DNA from: Symsagittifera roscoffensis
Taxonomy: Eukaryota; Xenacoelomorpha; Acoela; Convolutidae
Direction: 5' to 3'
Length of the DNA: 64,000 nucleotides
NCBI RefSeq assembly: GCF_963678635.1
Contig: NW_026970820.1
Coordinates: forward strand, 2,294,001 to 2,358,000
The notes beneath the pieces are model-generated. The model was not told where the DNA came from. It worked only from the letters and a program-made list of their open reading frames with translations, and did not search any database. Numbering within the stretch: position 1 is the stretch's first letter; the number at the start of each line of letters is the position of its first letter. Shown piece after piece: positions 34,282-46,373 of this stretch. Position numbers and translations under genes: made by a program.

Positions 34282-36509
34282 CACCCTCAAGGTCACGTGA
34301 CTTATTTTTGTTTTGGGAATTTTCTGAAACCAAAAGAGAGCCTGGTCATGCATCGACATCACATCATGTGCTCAAGCAAATACGTGGACTTCTACGCATT
34401 CCCATTCGCAGTGCGCCCTTCGGGCGCAAATGCCAATGCTCAATTAATTTCGCCAGGTGAAAATTTTTTAAAGAAAAATTCTGATAAATTTTAACTTAAA
34501 CTACCATCAAAAAACGCAAAGATTTCAAAGTGTGAAACAATCTAGTTTTTGCTATTACCGGGCATGTAGTGAGACTGAATCCGGCAAAAATAAATTGAAA
34601 AATGAAGGAAATGGAAAGAAAAAAATTGTTCAAAATAAGAACGCAACATCAAAAACTTATTTGATCTCCGCTAAGGTCATAATTCCGATCAGGCTGATTT
34701 CAGATTTTAAGCGTACAATTTACGGTTACGGCTGCTCCCTCTACAGGTCCCAGAGGGACCGAGTGAGCATCCTACCTCGATCCAGGTTAACGGATAGTTG
34801 TTCTTAATTTTTCACAAATTTTTTTTTCACTAATGCTTGTTTTCATTTCCTCATGAGAAGCTGTATTAATTTTAAAAAAATTGATTTTATTAATCAATGC
34901 TTCCTAGAACAACTGATGTTAGGCGGTTGCAAATGCGGTTGCTGAAAACTAGTAAGGGATAATGATGAGAAAAATTGTAAGTTTTCAAATGAATTTAAAA
35001 ACAGTTTTTTTCTTTTTTTCTTTTGTAAATCGGGAGAAATAAATCATTTTTTTTTAAAGTTTTCCTCGCACCAACCACTGTTTTTAAGTTATGAAGATTC
35101 CTGTTCTAGCCGTTTATAACACTTTGGCAGAAAAAACATCAATATGATGTAAAATGTTTTAAAAAAGAGAAAAAATTAAAAACTACGTTTTTTTTAAAAA
35201 TCAAAAATTTGTAATTTTCAAAATTGAAAAAAAAGTGAAAATTAATTGCATATTACGATTCAGCGTACCCATTTTAGTGGGTATAGCATTTTGAATCACC
35301 AAAAAATGTTAAAAATTGTAGATTTTATGAAGTTTTCATTTTGGCTATTTTTCCTTGTCGCCTCCACTTAAGGCACCTTTGAGCCAACTTGAGAAACTGG
35401 AACCTAAACAAGCTACACAGATAGTCTGAATGAGCCATTTTCAGCGTGATAACACGCTTGAAAGAAAAAAAACTGCAGAAAAGAAAGGAAATTTTTAACT
35501 TTAACCTTTTTTCTTCTTCAAATGGCGATACTTAGAATAATTTTTCAGCTGAAAAGTTCAAAAAAAATCAAAAAAAATCAAAAAATTCAAATTTTGAAAA
35601 AATTTTAAAAAAATCTCATCAGTCTGTTTATTGGAGTCTTCGAGGTTTTGGGAGACCTTATCTGGCGGCTAACAACAAGTGGATCACTTATTTTAAATTT
35701 TTGAGAAAGGTCAAAAAAACCTGTTTTTACGATTTTTTAGACAGAATTCCGAAAGCAATATCTTGGCTAAAAACAAAAATGAGGGCCTAAAAATAGTACA
35801 AACAGTACTCCCACATAAAGTACATTAGGTTGGAAAGAAGAAATTGACTCTGATTCAAAAATCGTTTTATAACTTTATTTCTGAACAAAAAATTGTAAAA
35901 AAATCAAAAACTGAAAAATTTTTTGAAAAAAATGATTGTTTTGAAAAAGTGCCAATTTTCAGCTGAAACTTTTCATTTTAGGTAAAAAAGCCAGAGCAAG
36001 GCCCTTTAAGCTCAAATAAATTAATTAAGCAAATTATTTTCAAGTTTTTTCGTTAAAGGCTTTTATTTTGAAAAAGTATTCAAAAATGGGTAAAAAAAAG
36101 TCAAAAAAATCAATTTTCTCAGATTCAAAAACCTCCACCACCATGATGATTAGTTCGCTAGGTAGGACTGCTGAAACCAATTTAGACGTATTTTCATATT
36201 TATATCAAAATTTTTATTTATTTTTGAGAATTAAGCAAAATAAAAACTTTTCCCAAATTGGGCAAAAAGCCCAAATTAGCCCAAACACCTGTTAAAAATT
36301 GTTGGGTCAAAAAGTCACAAAAGGAAACCCCTATTCGTTTGCCATTTTAGGGCCGCATGCAAAAAATTAGACCAATCTAACCTGACAATTTCGAGAATCG
36401 ACTTTTTTGCAAAATTTCTCTATAGTCCATTTGAGGGATATTACTTGTACCGGTGGGGGCCCCTACCCCACCTCAAAAAATTTTGTAATGCTGGAACGCG
36501 GCCACCTAG
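34282..36509 (+). repeat. U15: long unit, family F, isolated
   Basis: 2228 bp. The head starts CACCCTCAAGGTCACGTG as in U1 and U2, but the unit is 23 kb from that run. Hairpin A is at 34412-34428, B' at 34734-34768 and C at 36452-36472. Its last ~200 bp match U2 more closely than U1 or U3 (same GGGATAT and seven-base hairpin loop). Confidence 0.85.
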
Positions 36510-38161
36510 CACCCTCTTTGACCTGCGGTGCATTAGTGTTTGCGGGTGTAAGTTTTGAAGTGTGGCCTGGGGGCAATTGGCTTCAAGGCATGCGGCACTG
36601 GCAGAAAAAGAGCACCCGAAGGGTGCTCTTTTCTGCTCGAAAACTGTAACTCAATTAATTTTTTCTTAACCTCCACATTTTGTTTAACATCTTATAACCT
36701 TTCCTTCTTCAATACTCATGGAGACTATTAGCCATGATCGCTAACTTGCATTGCTGGCTGATTATATTGACAAGTCACTCTGCGCCTTGATCAGTTAACA
36801 ATGTAAAACATTGTGATTCTTGAAGAGGACTGTTTCAACAAAAACAAGTTTTCGGAAACAGTCCTGTTAACTTATTTTTGATCTCGTTTTTAAGTTTATT
36901 GACTTTTAGTTGTTTTCAGTAGGCTATTTGGACCTGACTTAGGTCCTAAAAGATTAATTTTGTCTCAAAATGATTAGAAGCAATAGAAAAAAAAACATTT
37001 TTTTTTATTTGATAAAAATAGTTGAAATAGAAACGTGAAAAATCTCTTCTTTTTCAAAATTCATCAAAAGTAGTTCCAATTGAATTGAATCACTAGGCTA
37101 CAATGTATGAACCAGTTCAGAATGGTTTTCAAGACCAAAGTCGTAAAATTTCCATATTTAGAGAAAAGTCAAAAAAACAAGTTTTTGGTTAACTCAAAAA
37201 GGTAGATAAATCGGGTAAAGTCGACTTTATACCTATAGGATCAAAAAATGAATTAATTAGGGCATACATGTAGTGTCCTTGTAAGATCGCTTGCAGAAAA
37301 TTACAACAATTGTGGTAGCCACTTCCGAAAACAAATCTTTTTTTTTCGAAATTTGGCCAGTTTTATTTGTAGTAAAGTAGTAAAAAGCTACCCGAGAAAA
37401 AAAAGTTGTAAAAACCAAAATTTTCATCCAATTTTGACAATTAAATACTCTAAACCTACTAAAATGACTATGGCAAGCTCGAATATGCTATCAAAACTCA
37501 TTTTTTCTCACTTTTTAAAATTTTTGTTTTTTTGATATAAAATGTTGAGTCAGAAACATGAAAAACCAATTTTTCTCAAAAAGTCAAAAAAAGTTGTTCC
37601 AATCAAATTTTTTCAATAGGCCACGCTTTGTGGACTTGTTTAGAAGTGTTAGCATGATCAAAGCCATAAAATTTCCATATTTAGAGAAAAGACGAAAAAA
37701 ACACCTTTTTGGTTAATTTTTCCAAAAAAATGACCAAAAAATTAGGAGACGGTCCTGAAAAAAAAAAAATTTTAAAAACAAAGTAACTCTAATTTCTACA
37801 CAGTTAGACTCCCTAAACAGTCTTCTTTCATCCAATACTAAACAATCTATCCCATTTTTTGGACCCAAATTGAGTTATTGAGTCATTTTAACCAAAAATC
37901 GTGTTTCGTTTTTCCGTTTTTGCCCCCCATTTCCCGCCATAAGTCAACATATAGAGTTTTTGTGGCCAAACGGCGTCCAATCGTATCCTTAGAATTGCAT
38001 TTTGTAGCCGCATGCCAATTTTAAAGAAATTCTGACGAAACGTTTTCGAGATCAGCCCCGATTCCGCCGACAGGGGTATAAGGTTATAAGAAACGAGAAC
38101 CGGCAGGGACCCTACCCTTGCCTCGCCGTATCTCTGACGCCGAAGCGCGACGACCACCTAG
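36510..38161 (+). repeat. U16: short unit, family A
   Basis: 1652 bp. The head starts CACCCTCTTTGACCTGCGG. Hairpin A is at 36610-36628, B at 36827-36864 and C at 38102-38122. The inner head stem has one lost pair (GGGGCAATT in place of GGGGCCATT). It is followed by the first family-C head. Confidence 0.85.
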
Positions 38162-39791
38162 TTGTCACTGTGGCCCCGCTGTATTCTTGACTTTTGAGGA
38201 GAAGGTTCCGCGGGGGGCGGAGCAGGGGAACGCTTAACGCACTCGCAAAAGGAGCACCCTTCGGGTGCTCTTTTTTGCTCGAAAGTTTTCTGAAACGGTA
38301 TCTGATGAACTTTGTAAGGTGTCACAAAAGCAACAACACAAAACGTTCTGTATGTGATTAGAAAAGGTCAAAAAAAATTTTCTCATACTTTCAATGACTG
38401 AATCTACACCTGATCAGTCTCTAGAGAACTGTAAACCAAAGTAACTTATGTTTTTCAGTGATTCATGAAGAGGACCGTTCCAACGAAAACAAGTTTTCGG
38501 AAACAGTCCTAATATTTTTCATGGAGCTCATTTTCAAGTACGTGGACTTTCAGTTGTGACTAATACCTGAATTAGACTTGGAATTTGTCCCAAAAAAGTT
38601 AAGTTTGTCTCAAATTGATTAGAAGCAATAGAAAAAAAAACATTTTTTTTTATTTGATAAAAATACTTGAGTTAGAAACGTGAAAAATCCCTTTTTTTCA
38701 AAAATTCATAAAAAGTAGTTCAATTTGCATTAAATTACCAAACTACAATATATGAACCAGTTCAGATTGGTTTTCATCAACAAAGCCGTAAAATTTCCAT
38801 ATTTAGAGAAAAGGCAAAAAAACACCTTTTTGGTTAACTGAAAAAGGTAGATAAATCGGATAAAGTCGTCTTCAAACCTATAGGACCGAAAAATGATCTA
38901 ATTGAGGTATATATGTAGTGTCCCTTGTAAGGTCACATGCAAAAAGGTGAAACAATTGGGGTGGCCACTTCAGAAAACAAGACTTTTTTTCGGACTTTGG
39001 CCATTTTTTTTTGTAGTAAAGTAGTAGTAAGTTACCAGAGAAAAAAAGTTGTAAAAACCAAAATTTTTATCCAATTTTGACATTTAAATACTCTATACCT
39101 ACTAAAATGACTATGGCAAGCTCAAATATGCCATCAAAACTCATTTTTTCTCACTTTTTAAAATTTTTGTTTTTTGGATATAAAATGTTGAGTCAGAAAC
39201 GTGAAAAATCAGTTTTTTTTCAAAAAGTCAAAAAAAGTTGTTCCAATCAATTTGTTTCACTAAAACACACTTTTTCAGCTTGTTCAGAATGGTTTTCATG
39301 ATTAAAGCTGAAACTTTACACATTTTGAGAAAAGTGGAAAAAACACCTTTTTAGTTACAAAAAAACCATCATTTTTGTTGCAGTTTTTGAAAAAACTCAA
39401 AATTTTGAGAGGAAAATTTTTTCTCAAATTTTTTTATTTAGGCTCCCCAAACAGTCTATTTTCATCCATTCCTTGTCAATATACCCCATTTTCTCAACCA
39501 AAACAGAGTTAATAAGAGATTTTTATCAAAAATCGTGTTTTTTACCATTTTTGCCCCCCATTTCCCCCATAAGTCAACACATAACAAAATTTTGGCAAAA
39601 CGGGGCAAAAGTGTATCCTTAGAATTTCCATACGGGGCTGCATGCAAAAAATTAGGGAATTCTGACCTCCAGTTTTTGAGAACACGACTTATTCTGCATG
39701 AAAAGGGTAAAAGGTAAATGTTCCTTCGAACCGACGGGGCCCCTTCCCCTGTCTCTGCTGAACGCCAAAGCCGGACGCGGCGGCCACCTAG
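38162..39791 (+). repeat. U17: short unit, family C
   Basis: 1630 bp. The head starts TTGTCACTGTGGCCCCGC. Hairpin A is at 38252-38270 (loop TTC). Hairpin B is at 38472-38509 in the GGACCGTTCC form. Hairpin C is at 39733-39753 (GAC-GGGG/CCCC-T-GTC). A mini-hairpin GCCG/CGGC at 39770-39781 ends 6 nt before CTAG. The body resembles families A and B. Confidence 0.85.
39733..39753 (+). other. Hairpin C, family C/D form
   Basis: GAC-GGGG pairs with CCCC-GTC around CCCCTT, with one bulged T on the 3' side. It is shared by U17, U22 and U26-U31, some with an extra loop C. Confidence 0.75.
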
Positions 39792-41433
39792 ATAGGTCAG
39801 TGACCTGCGGTGCATGGGTGTTATGGGCTTGATTCGTCAGCATTGGCCTGGGGGCCATTAGCTTCAAGACATGTGGCACTCGCAGAAAAAGAGCACCCGA
39901 AGGGTGCTCTTTTTCTGCTCGAATGTCTTGTGAAACGGTATCTGATGAACTTTGTAGGGTGTCACAAAAGCAACATGACAAAACGTTCTGTATCTGATCA
40001 GTAACGGTCAAAAAAGATTTATGACACTTTCAATGACTGAAGCTACACCTGATCAGTCTCTAGAGAACTCTAAAACAAAGTAACTTATATTTTTCAGTGA
40101 CTCATGAAGAGGACTGTTTCAACGAAAACAAGTTTTCGGAAACAGTCCTAATATTTTTCTTGGAGCTCATTTTCAAGTAGGTGGACTTTCAATAGTGACT
40201 AATAGTTGAATTAGACTTGGAATTTGTCCCAAAAAGTTAAGTTTGTCTCAAATTGATTAGAAGCAATAGACAACAAAAAAAAAATTTTTTTTTTATTTGA
40301 TAAAAATACTTGAGTCAGAAAAGTGAAAAATCCATTTTTTTCAAAAAGTCATAAGAGGTAGTTCAATTTGCATTAAATCACTAACCTACATTATATAAAC
40401 CTGTTCAGATTGGTTTTCATGAACAAAGCCGTAAAATTTCCATATTTAGAGAAAAGGCAAAAAAACACCTTTTTGATTAACTGAAAAAGGTAGATAAATC
40501 GGGTAAAGTCGTCTTCAAACCTATAGGATCGAGCAGTGATCTAAATAGGGTGTATATTTAGTGTCCCTTGTAAGGTCACATGCAAAAAAGTGAAACAATT
40601 GGGGTGGCCACTTCAGAAAACAAGACTTTTTTTCGGACTTTGGCCATTTTTAATTGTAGTAAAGTAGTAGTAAGTTACCAGAGAAAAAAAAGTTGTAAAA
40701 ACCTAAATTTTTATCCAATTTTGACAATTAAATACTCTATACCTACTAAAATGACTATGGCAAGCTCAAATATGCCATTAAAACTCATTTTTTCTCACTT
40801 TTTAAAATTTTTGTTTTTTTGAAATAAAATGTTGAGTCAGAAACGTGAAAAATCAATTTTTTTCAAAAAGTCAGTAGAAGTTGTTCCAATCAATTTGTTT
40901 CACTAAAACACACTTTCTCAGCCTGTTCAGAATGGTTTTCATGTTTAAAGCTGAAACTTTACACATTTTGAGAAAAGTGGAAAAAATAACTTTTTAGTTA
41001 CAAAAAAACCATCATTTTTGTTGCATTTTTTGAGAAAACTCAAATTTTTAAGAAAAACAAATTTTCCCAAACCTACATAATTGGGCTCCCAAAACAGTTT
41101 ACTTTCATCCATTCTTCATCAATTTACCCCAATTTGTTAACCAAAATAGAGTTACTGAGCCATTTTTACCAAAAAACGTGGTTTTTCCCTGTTTTTCCCC
41201 ATTTTTCCCACTATAAGTCAACGCATAACAAAATTTTGGGAAAACGGAGCAAAAGTGTATCCTTAGAATTGCATTTTAGGCCCGCATGCTAATTTTTATC
41301 GAATTCTATCCCGACAATTTTGAGATCAGCACTTTTTCCGAGCAAATAGTCATACCGTTATAATTCTTTGGCCGTTCGGGGCCCCTACCCCAAACTCACT
41401 AAACAAAGACGCCGAAGGCGGACGGCCACCTAG
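39792..41433 (+). repeat. U18: short unit, family B
   Basis: 1642 bp. The head starts ATAGGTCAGTGACCTGCGG. The nested head stem is kept with different bases: CTGCG/CGCAG (39805 with 39881), CTTGA/TCAAG (39828 with 39864) and TGGCC/GGCCA (39844 with 39853). Hairpin A is at 39891-39909, B at 40111-40148 and C at 41374-41395 (GTTCGGGG/CCCCAAAC, one mismatch). The mini-hairpin CGCC/GGCG is at 41410-41420. It is nearly identical to U21. Confidence 0.85.
41374..41395 (+). other. Hairpin C, family B form
   Basis: GTTCGGGG and CCCCAAAC pair over seven of eight positions (one C-A mismatch) around CCCCTA. It is repeated in U21. Confidence 0.75.
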
Positions 41434-43084
41434 CACCCTCTTTGACCTGCGGTGCGTTAGTGTTTGCGGATGTAAGTTTTGAAGTTTGGCCTGGGGGCCA
41501 TTGGCTTCAAGGCATGTGGCACTCGCAGAAAAAGAGCACCCGAAGGGTGCTCTTTTCTGCTCGAAAACTGTAAGTCAATTAATATTTTCTTAACCTCCAC
41601 ATTTTGTTTAACATTTTATAATCTTTCCTTCTTCATTTCTCATTGAGACTATTAGCCATGATCGCTAACTTGCATTGCTGGCTGATTATAATGACAAGTC
41701 ACTCTGCGCCTTGATCAGTTAACAATGCAAAACATTGTGATTCTTGAAGAGGACTGTTTCAACAAAAACAAGTTTTCGGAAACAGTCCTGTTAACTTATT
41801 TTTGATCTCGTTTTTAAGTTTATCGACTTTTAGTTGTTTTAAGTAGGCTATTTGGACCTGAATTAGGTCCTAAAAGCTTAATTTTGTCTCAAAATGATTA
41901 GAAGCAATAGAAAAAAAAAACATATTTTTTATTTGATAAAAATAGTTGAAATAGAAACGTGAAAAATCTCTTTTTTTTTCAAAATTCATCAAATGTAATT
42001 CCAATTGAATTGAATCACTAGGCTACAATTTTTGAACCTGTTCAGAATGGCTTTCAAGACCAAAGCCGTAAATTTCCATATTTAGAGAAAAGTAAAAAAA
42101 ACACGTTTTTGGTTAACTCAAAAAGGTAGATAAATCGGGTAAAGTCGTCTTTAAACCTATAGGATCCAAAAATGAATTAATTAGGGCATACATGTAGTGT
42201 CCTTGTAAGGTCGCTTGCAAAAAATTACAACAATTGTGGTAGCCACTTCCGAAAACAAGTCTTTTCTTTTCGAAATTTGGCCAGTTTTATTTGTAGTAAA
42301 GTAGTAAAAAGCTACCAGAGAAAAAAAGTTGTAAAAACCAAAATTTTCATCCAATTTTGACAATTAAATACTCTAAACCTACTAAAATGACTATGGCAAG
42401 CTCGAATATGCTATCAAAACTCATTTTTTCTCACTTTTTAAAATTTTCGATTTTTTGATATAAAATGTTGAGTCAGAAACGTGAAAAATCAGTTTTTATC
42501 AAAAAGTTAAAAAAAGTTGTTCCAATCAAATTGTATCAATAGGCCACGCTCTGTGGACTTGTTTAGAAGTGTTAGCATGATCAAAGCCATAAAATTTCCA
42601 TATTTAGAGAAAAGGCGAAAAAAACACCTTTTTGGTTAATTTTTCCAAAAAAATGACCAAAAAATTAGGAGACGGTCCTGAAAAAAAAAAAATTTTAAAA
42701 ATAAAGTAATTCTAATTTCTATATAGTTAGGCTCCCTAAACAATCTTCTTTCATTCAATACTAAACATTCTATCCCATTTTTTGGACTCAAATTGAGTTA
42801 TTGAGTCATTTTAACCAAAAATCGTGTTTTGTTTTTCCGTTTTTGCCCCACATTTCCCGCCATAAGTCAACATATAGAGTTTTTCTGGCCAAACGGCGTC
42901 CAATCGTATCCTTAGAATTGCATTTTGTAGCCGCATGCCAATTTTAAAGAAATTCTGACGAAACGTTTTCGAGATCAGCCCCGATTCCGCCGACAGGGGT
43001 ATAAGGTTATAAGAAACGAGAACCGGCAGGGACCCTACCCTTGCCTCGCCGTATCTCTGACGCCGAAGCGCGACGACCACCTAG
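41434..43084 (+). repeat. U19: short unit, family A, near-copy of U12
   Basis: 1651 bp. Hairpin A is at 41534-41552, B at 41751-41788 and C at 43025-43045. The differences from U12 are a handful of single bases and one-base length changes in A or T runs. Confidence 0.85.
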
Positions 43085-44734
43085 GTCAATCTTTTACCTG
43101 CGGTGCATCGGTGTCTGCGGGTGTAAGTTTTGAAGTGTGGCCTGGGGGCCATTGGCTTCAAGGCATGTGGCACTCGCAGAAAAAGAGCACCCGAAGGGTG
43201 CTCTTTTCTGCTCGAAAACTCTAGGTCAATTAATTTTTTCTTAACCTTCACATTTTGTCAAACATTTTTTGACTTTTCCTTCTTCATTACTCACTGAGAC
43301 TATTAACCATGATCGCTAACTTGCATTGCTGGCTGATTATAATGACAAGTCACTCTGCGCCTTGATCAGTTAACAATGCAAAACATTGTGATTCTTGAAG
43401 AAGACTGTTTCGACGAAAACAAGTTTTCGGAAACAGTCCTGTTAACTTATTTTTGATCTCGTTTTTAAATGTATCGACTTTTAGTTGTTTTCAGTAGGCT
43501 ATTGGACCTGAATTAGGTCCTAAAAGTTAATTTTGTCTCGAAATGATTAGAAGCAATAGAAAAAAAAACATTTTTTTTTATTTGATAAATATAGTTGAAA
43601 TAGAAACGTGAAAAATCTCTTTTTTTCAAAAGTCATCAAAAATAGTTCCAATTGAATTGAATCACTAGGCTACAATGTATGAACCTGTTCAGAATGGTTT
43701 TCAAAACCAAAGCCGTAAAATTTCCATATTTGGAGAAAAGTAAAAAAAAAACACGTTTTTGGTTAACTCATAAAGGTAGATAAATCGGGTAAAGTCGTCT
43801 TTAAACATAAAGGATCAAAAAATGAATTAATTAGGGCATACATGTAGTGTCCTTGTAAGGCCGCTTGCAAAAAATTACAACAATTGTGGTAGCCACTTCC
43901 GAAAACAAGTCTTTTTTTTCGAAATTTAGCCAGTTTTATTTGTAGTAAAGTAGTAAAAAGCTACCCGAGAAAAAAAAGTTGTAAAAACCAAAATTTTCAT
44001 CCAATTTTGACAATTAAATACTCTAAACCTACTAAAATGACTATGGCAAGCTCGAATATGCTATCAAAACTTATTTTTTCTCACTTTTTAAAATTTTTGT
44101 TTTTTTGATATAAAATGTTGAGTCAGAAACATGAAAAACCAATTTTTCTCAAAAAGTCAAAAAAAGTTGTTCCAATCAAATTGTTTCAATAGGCCACGCT
44201 TTGTGGACTTGTTTAGAAGTGTTAGCATGATCAAAGCCATAAAATTTCCATATTTAGAGAAAAGACGAAAAAAACACCTTTTTGGTTAATTTTTCCAAAA
44301 AAATGACCAAAAAATTAGGAGACGGTCCTGAAAAAAAAAAAAATTTAAAAATAAAGTAATTCTAATTTCTACACAATTAGACTCCCTAAACAGTCTTCTT
44401 TCATCCAATACTAAACAATCTATCCCATTTTTTGGACCCAAATTGAGTTATTGAGTCATTTTAACCAAAAATCGTGTTTCGTTTTTCCGTTTTTGCCCCC
44501 CATTTCCCGCCATAAGTCAACATATAGAGTTTTTCTGGCCAAACGGCGTCCAATCGTATCCTTAGAATTGCATTTTGTAGCCGCATGCCAATTTTAAAGA
44601 AATTCTGACGAAACGTTTTGGAGATCAGCCCCGATTCCGCCGACAGGGGTATAAGGTTATAAGAAACGAGAACCGGCAGGGACCCTACCCTTGCCTCGCC
44701 GTATCTCTGACGCCGAAGCGCGACGACCACCTAG
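43085..44734 (+). repeat. U20: short unit, family A, near-copy of U4
   Basis: 1650 bp. Hairpin A is at 43185-43203, B at 43403-43438 (TTTCGACG form) and C at 44675-44695. It shares with U4 diagnostic variants such as AAACATAAAGGATC and the CTCGAAATG string, so U4 and U20 descend from a recent common copy. Confidence 0.85.
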
Positions 44735-46373
44735 ATAGGTCAGTGACCTGCGGTGCATGGGTGTTATGGGCTTGATTCGTCAGCATTGGCCTGGGGGCCA
44801 TTAGCTTCAAGACATGTGGCACTCGCAGAAAAAGAGCACCCGAAGGGTGCTCTTTTTCTGCTCGAATGTCTTGTGAAACGGTATCTGATGAACTTTGTAG
44901 GGTGTTTTAAAAGCAACATGACAAAACTTTCTGTATCTGATCAGTAATGGTCAAAAAAGATTTATGACACTTTCAATGACTGAAGCTACACCTGATCAGT
45001 CTCTAGAGAACTCTAAAACAAAGTAACTTATATTTTTCAGTGACTCATGAAGAGGACTGTTTCAACGAAAACAAGTTTTCGGAAACAGTCCTAATGTTTT
45101 TCTTGGAGCTCAATTTTAAGTACGTGGACTTTCAATTGTGACTAATAGTTGAATTAGACTTGGAATTTGTCCCAAAAAAGTTAAGTTTGTCTCAAATTGA
45201 TTAGAAGCAATAGAAAAAAAAAAACTTTTTTTTATTTGACCAAAATACTTGAGTCAGAAACGTGAAAAATTCCTTTTTTTTCAAAAAGTCATAAGAAGTA
45301 GTTCAATTTGCATTAAATCACTAAACTAGAATAATTGAACCTGTTCAGATTGGTTTTCACGAACAAAGTCGTAAAATTTCCATATTTAGAGAAAAGGCAA
45401 AAAAACACCTTTTGGGTTAACTGAAAAAGGTAGATAAATCGGATAAAGTCGTCTTCAAACCTATAGGACCGAAAAATGATGTAATTGAGGTATATATGTA
45501 GTGTCCCTTGTAAGGTCACATGCAAAAAGGTGAAACAATTGGGGCGGCCACTTCAGAAAACCAGACTATTTTTCGGACTTTGGCCATTTTTATTTGTAGT
45601 AAAGTAGTAGTAAGTTACCAGAGAAAAAAAAATTGTAAAAACCAAAATTTTTATCCAATTTTGACAATTAAATACTCTATACCTACTAAAATGGCTATGG
45701 CAAGCTCAAATATGCCATCAAAACTCATTTTTTCTCACTTTTTAAATTTTTTGTTTTTTTGATATAAAATGTTGAGTCAGAAACGTGAAAAATCAGTTTT
45801 TTTCAAAAAGTCAAAAAAAGTTGTTCCAATCAATTTGTTTCACTAAAACACAATTTCTCAGCCTGTTCAGAATGGTTTTCATGTTTAAAGCTGAAACTTT
45901 ACACATTTTGAGAAAAGTGGAAAAAATAACTTTTTAGTTACAAAAAAACCATCATTTTTGTTGCATTTTTTGAGAAAACTCAAATTTTTAAGAAAAACAA
46001 ATTTTCTTTAATCTACATAATTGGGCTCCTAAAACAGTCTACTTTCATCCATTCTTCATCAAATTACCCCAATTTGTTAACCAAAATAGAGTTACTGAGC
46101 CATTTTTACCAAAAAACGTGGTTTTTCCCTGTTTTTCCCCATTTTTCCCACTATAAGTCAACGCATAACAAAATTTTGGGAAAACGGAGCAAAAGTGTAT
46201 CCTTAGAATTGCATTTTAGGCCCGCATGCCAATTTTTATCGAATTCTATCCCGACAATTTTGAGATCAGCACTTTTTCCGAGCAAATAGTCATACCGTTA
46301 TAATTCTTTGGCCGTTCGGGGCCCCTACCCCAAACTCACTAAACAAAGACGCCGAAGGCGGACGGCCACCTAG
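44735..46373 (+). repeat. U21: short unit, family B, near-copy of U18
   Basis: 1639 bp. The head is the same as in U18. Hairpin A is at 44834-44852, B at 45054-45091 and C at 46314-46335. The differences from U18 cluster in the body; the final ~250 bp are almost unchanged. Confidence 0.85.
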
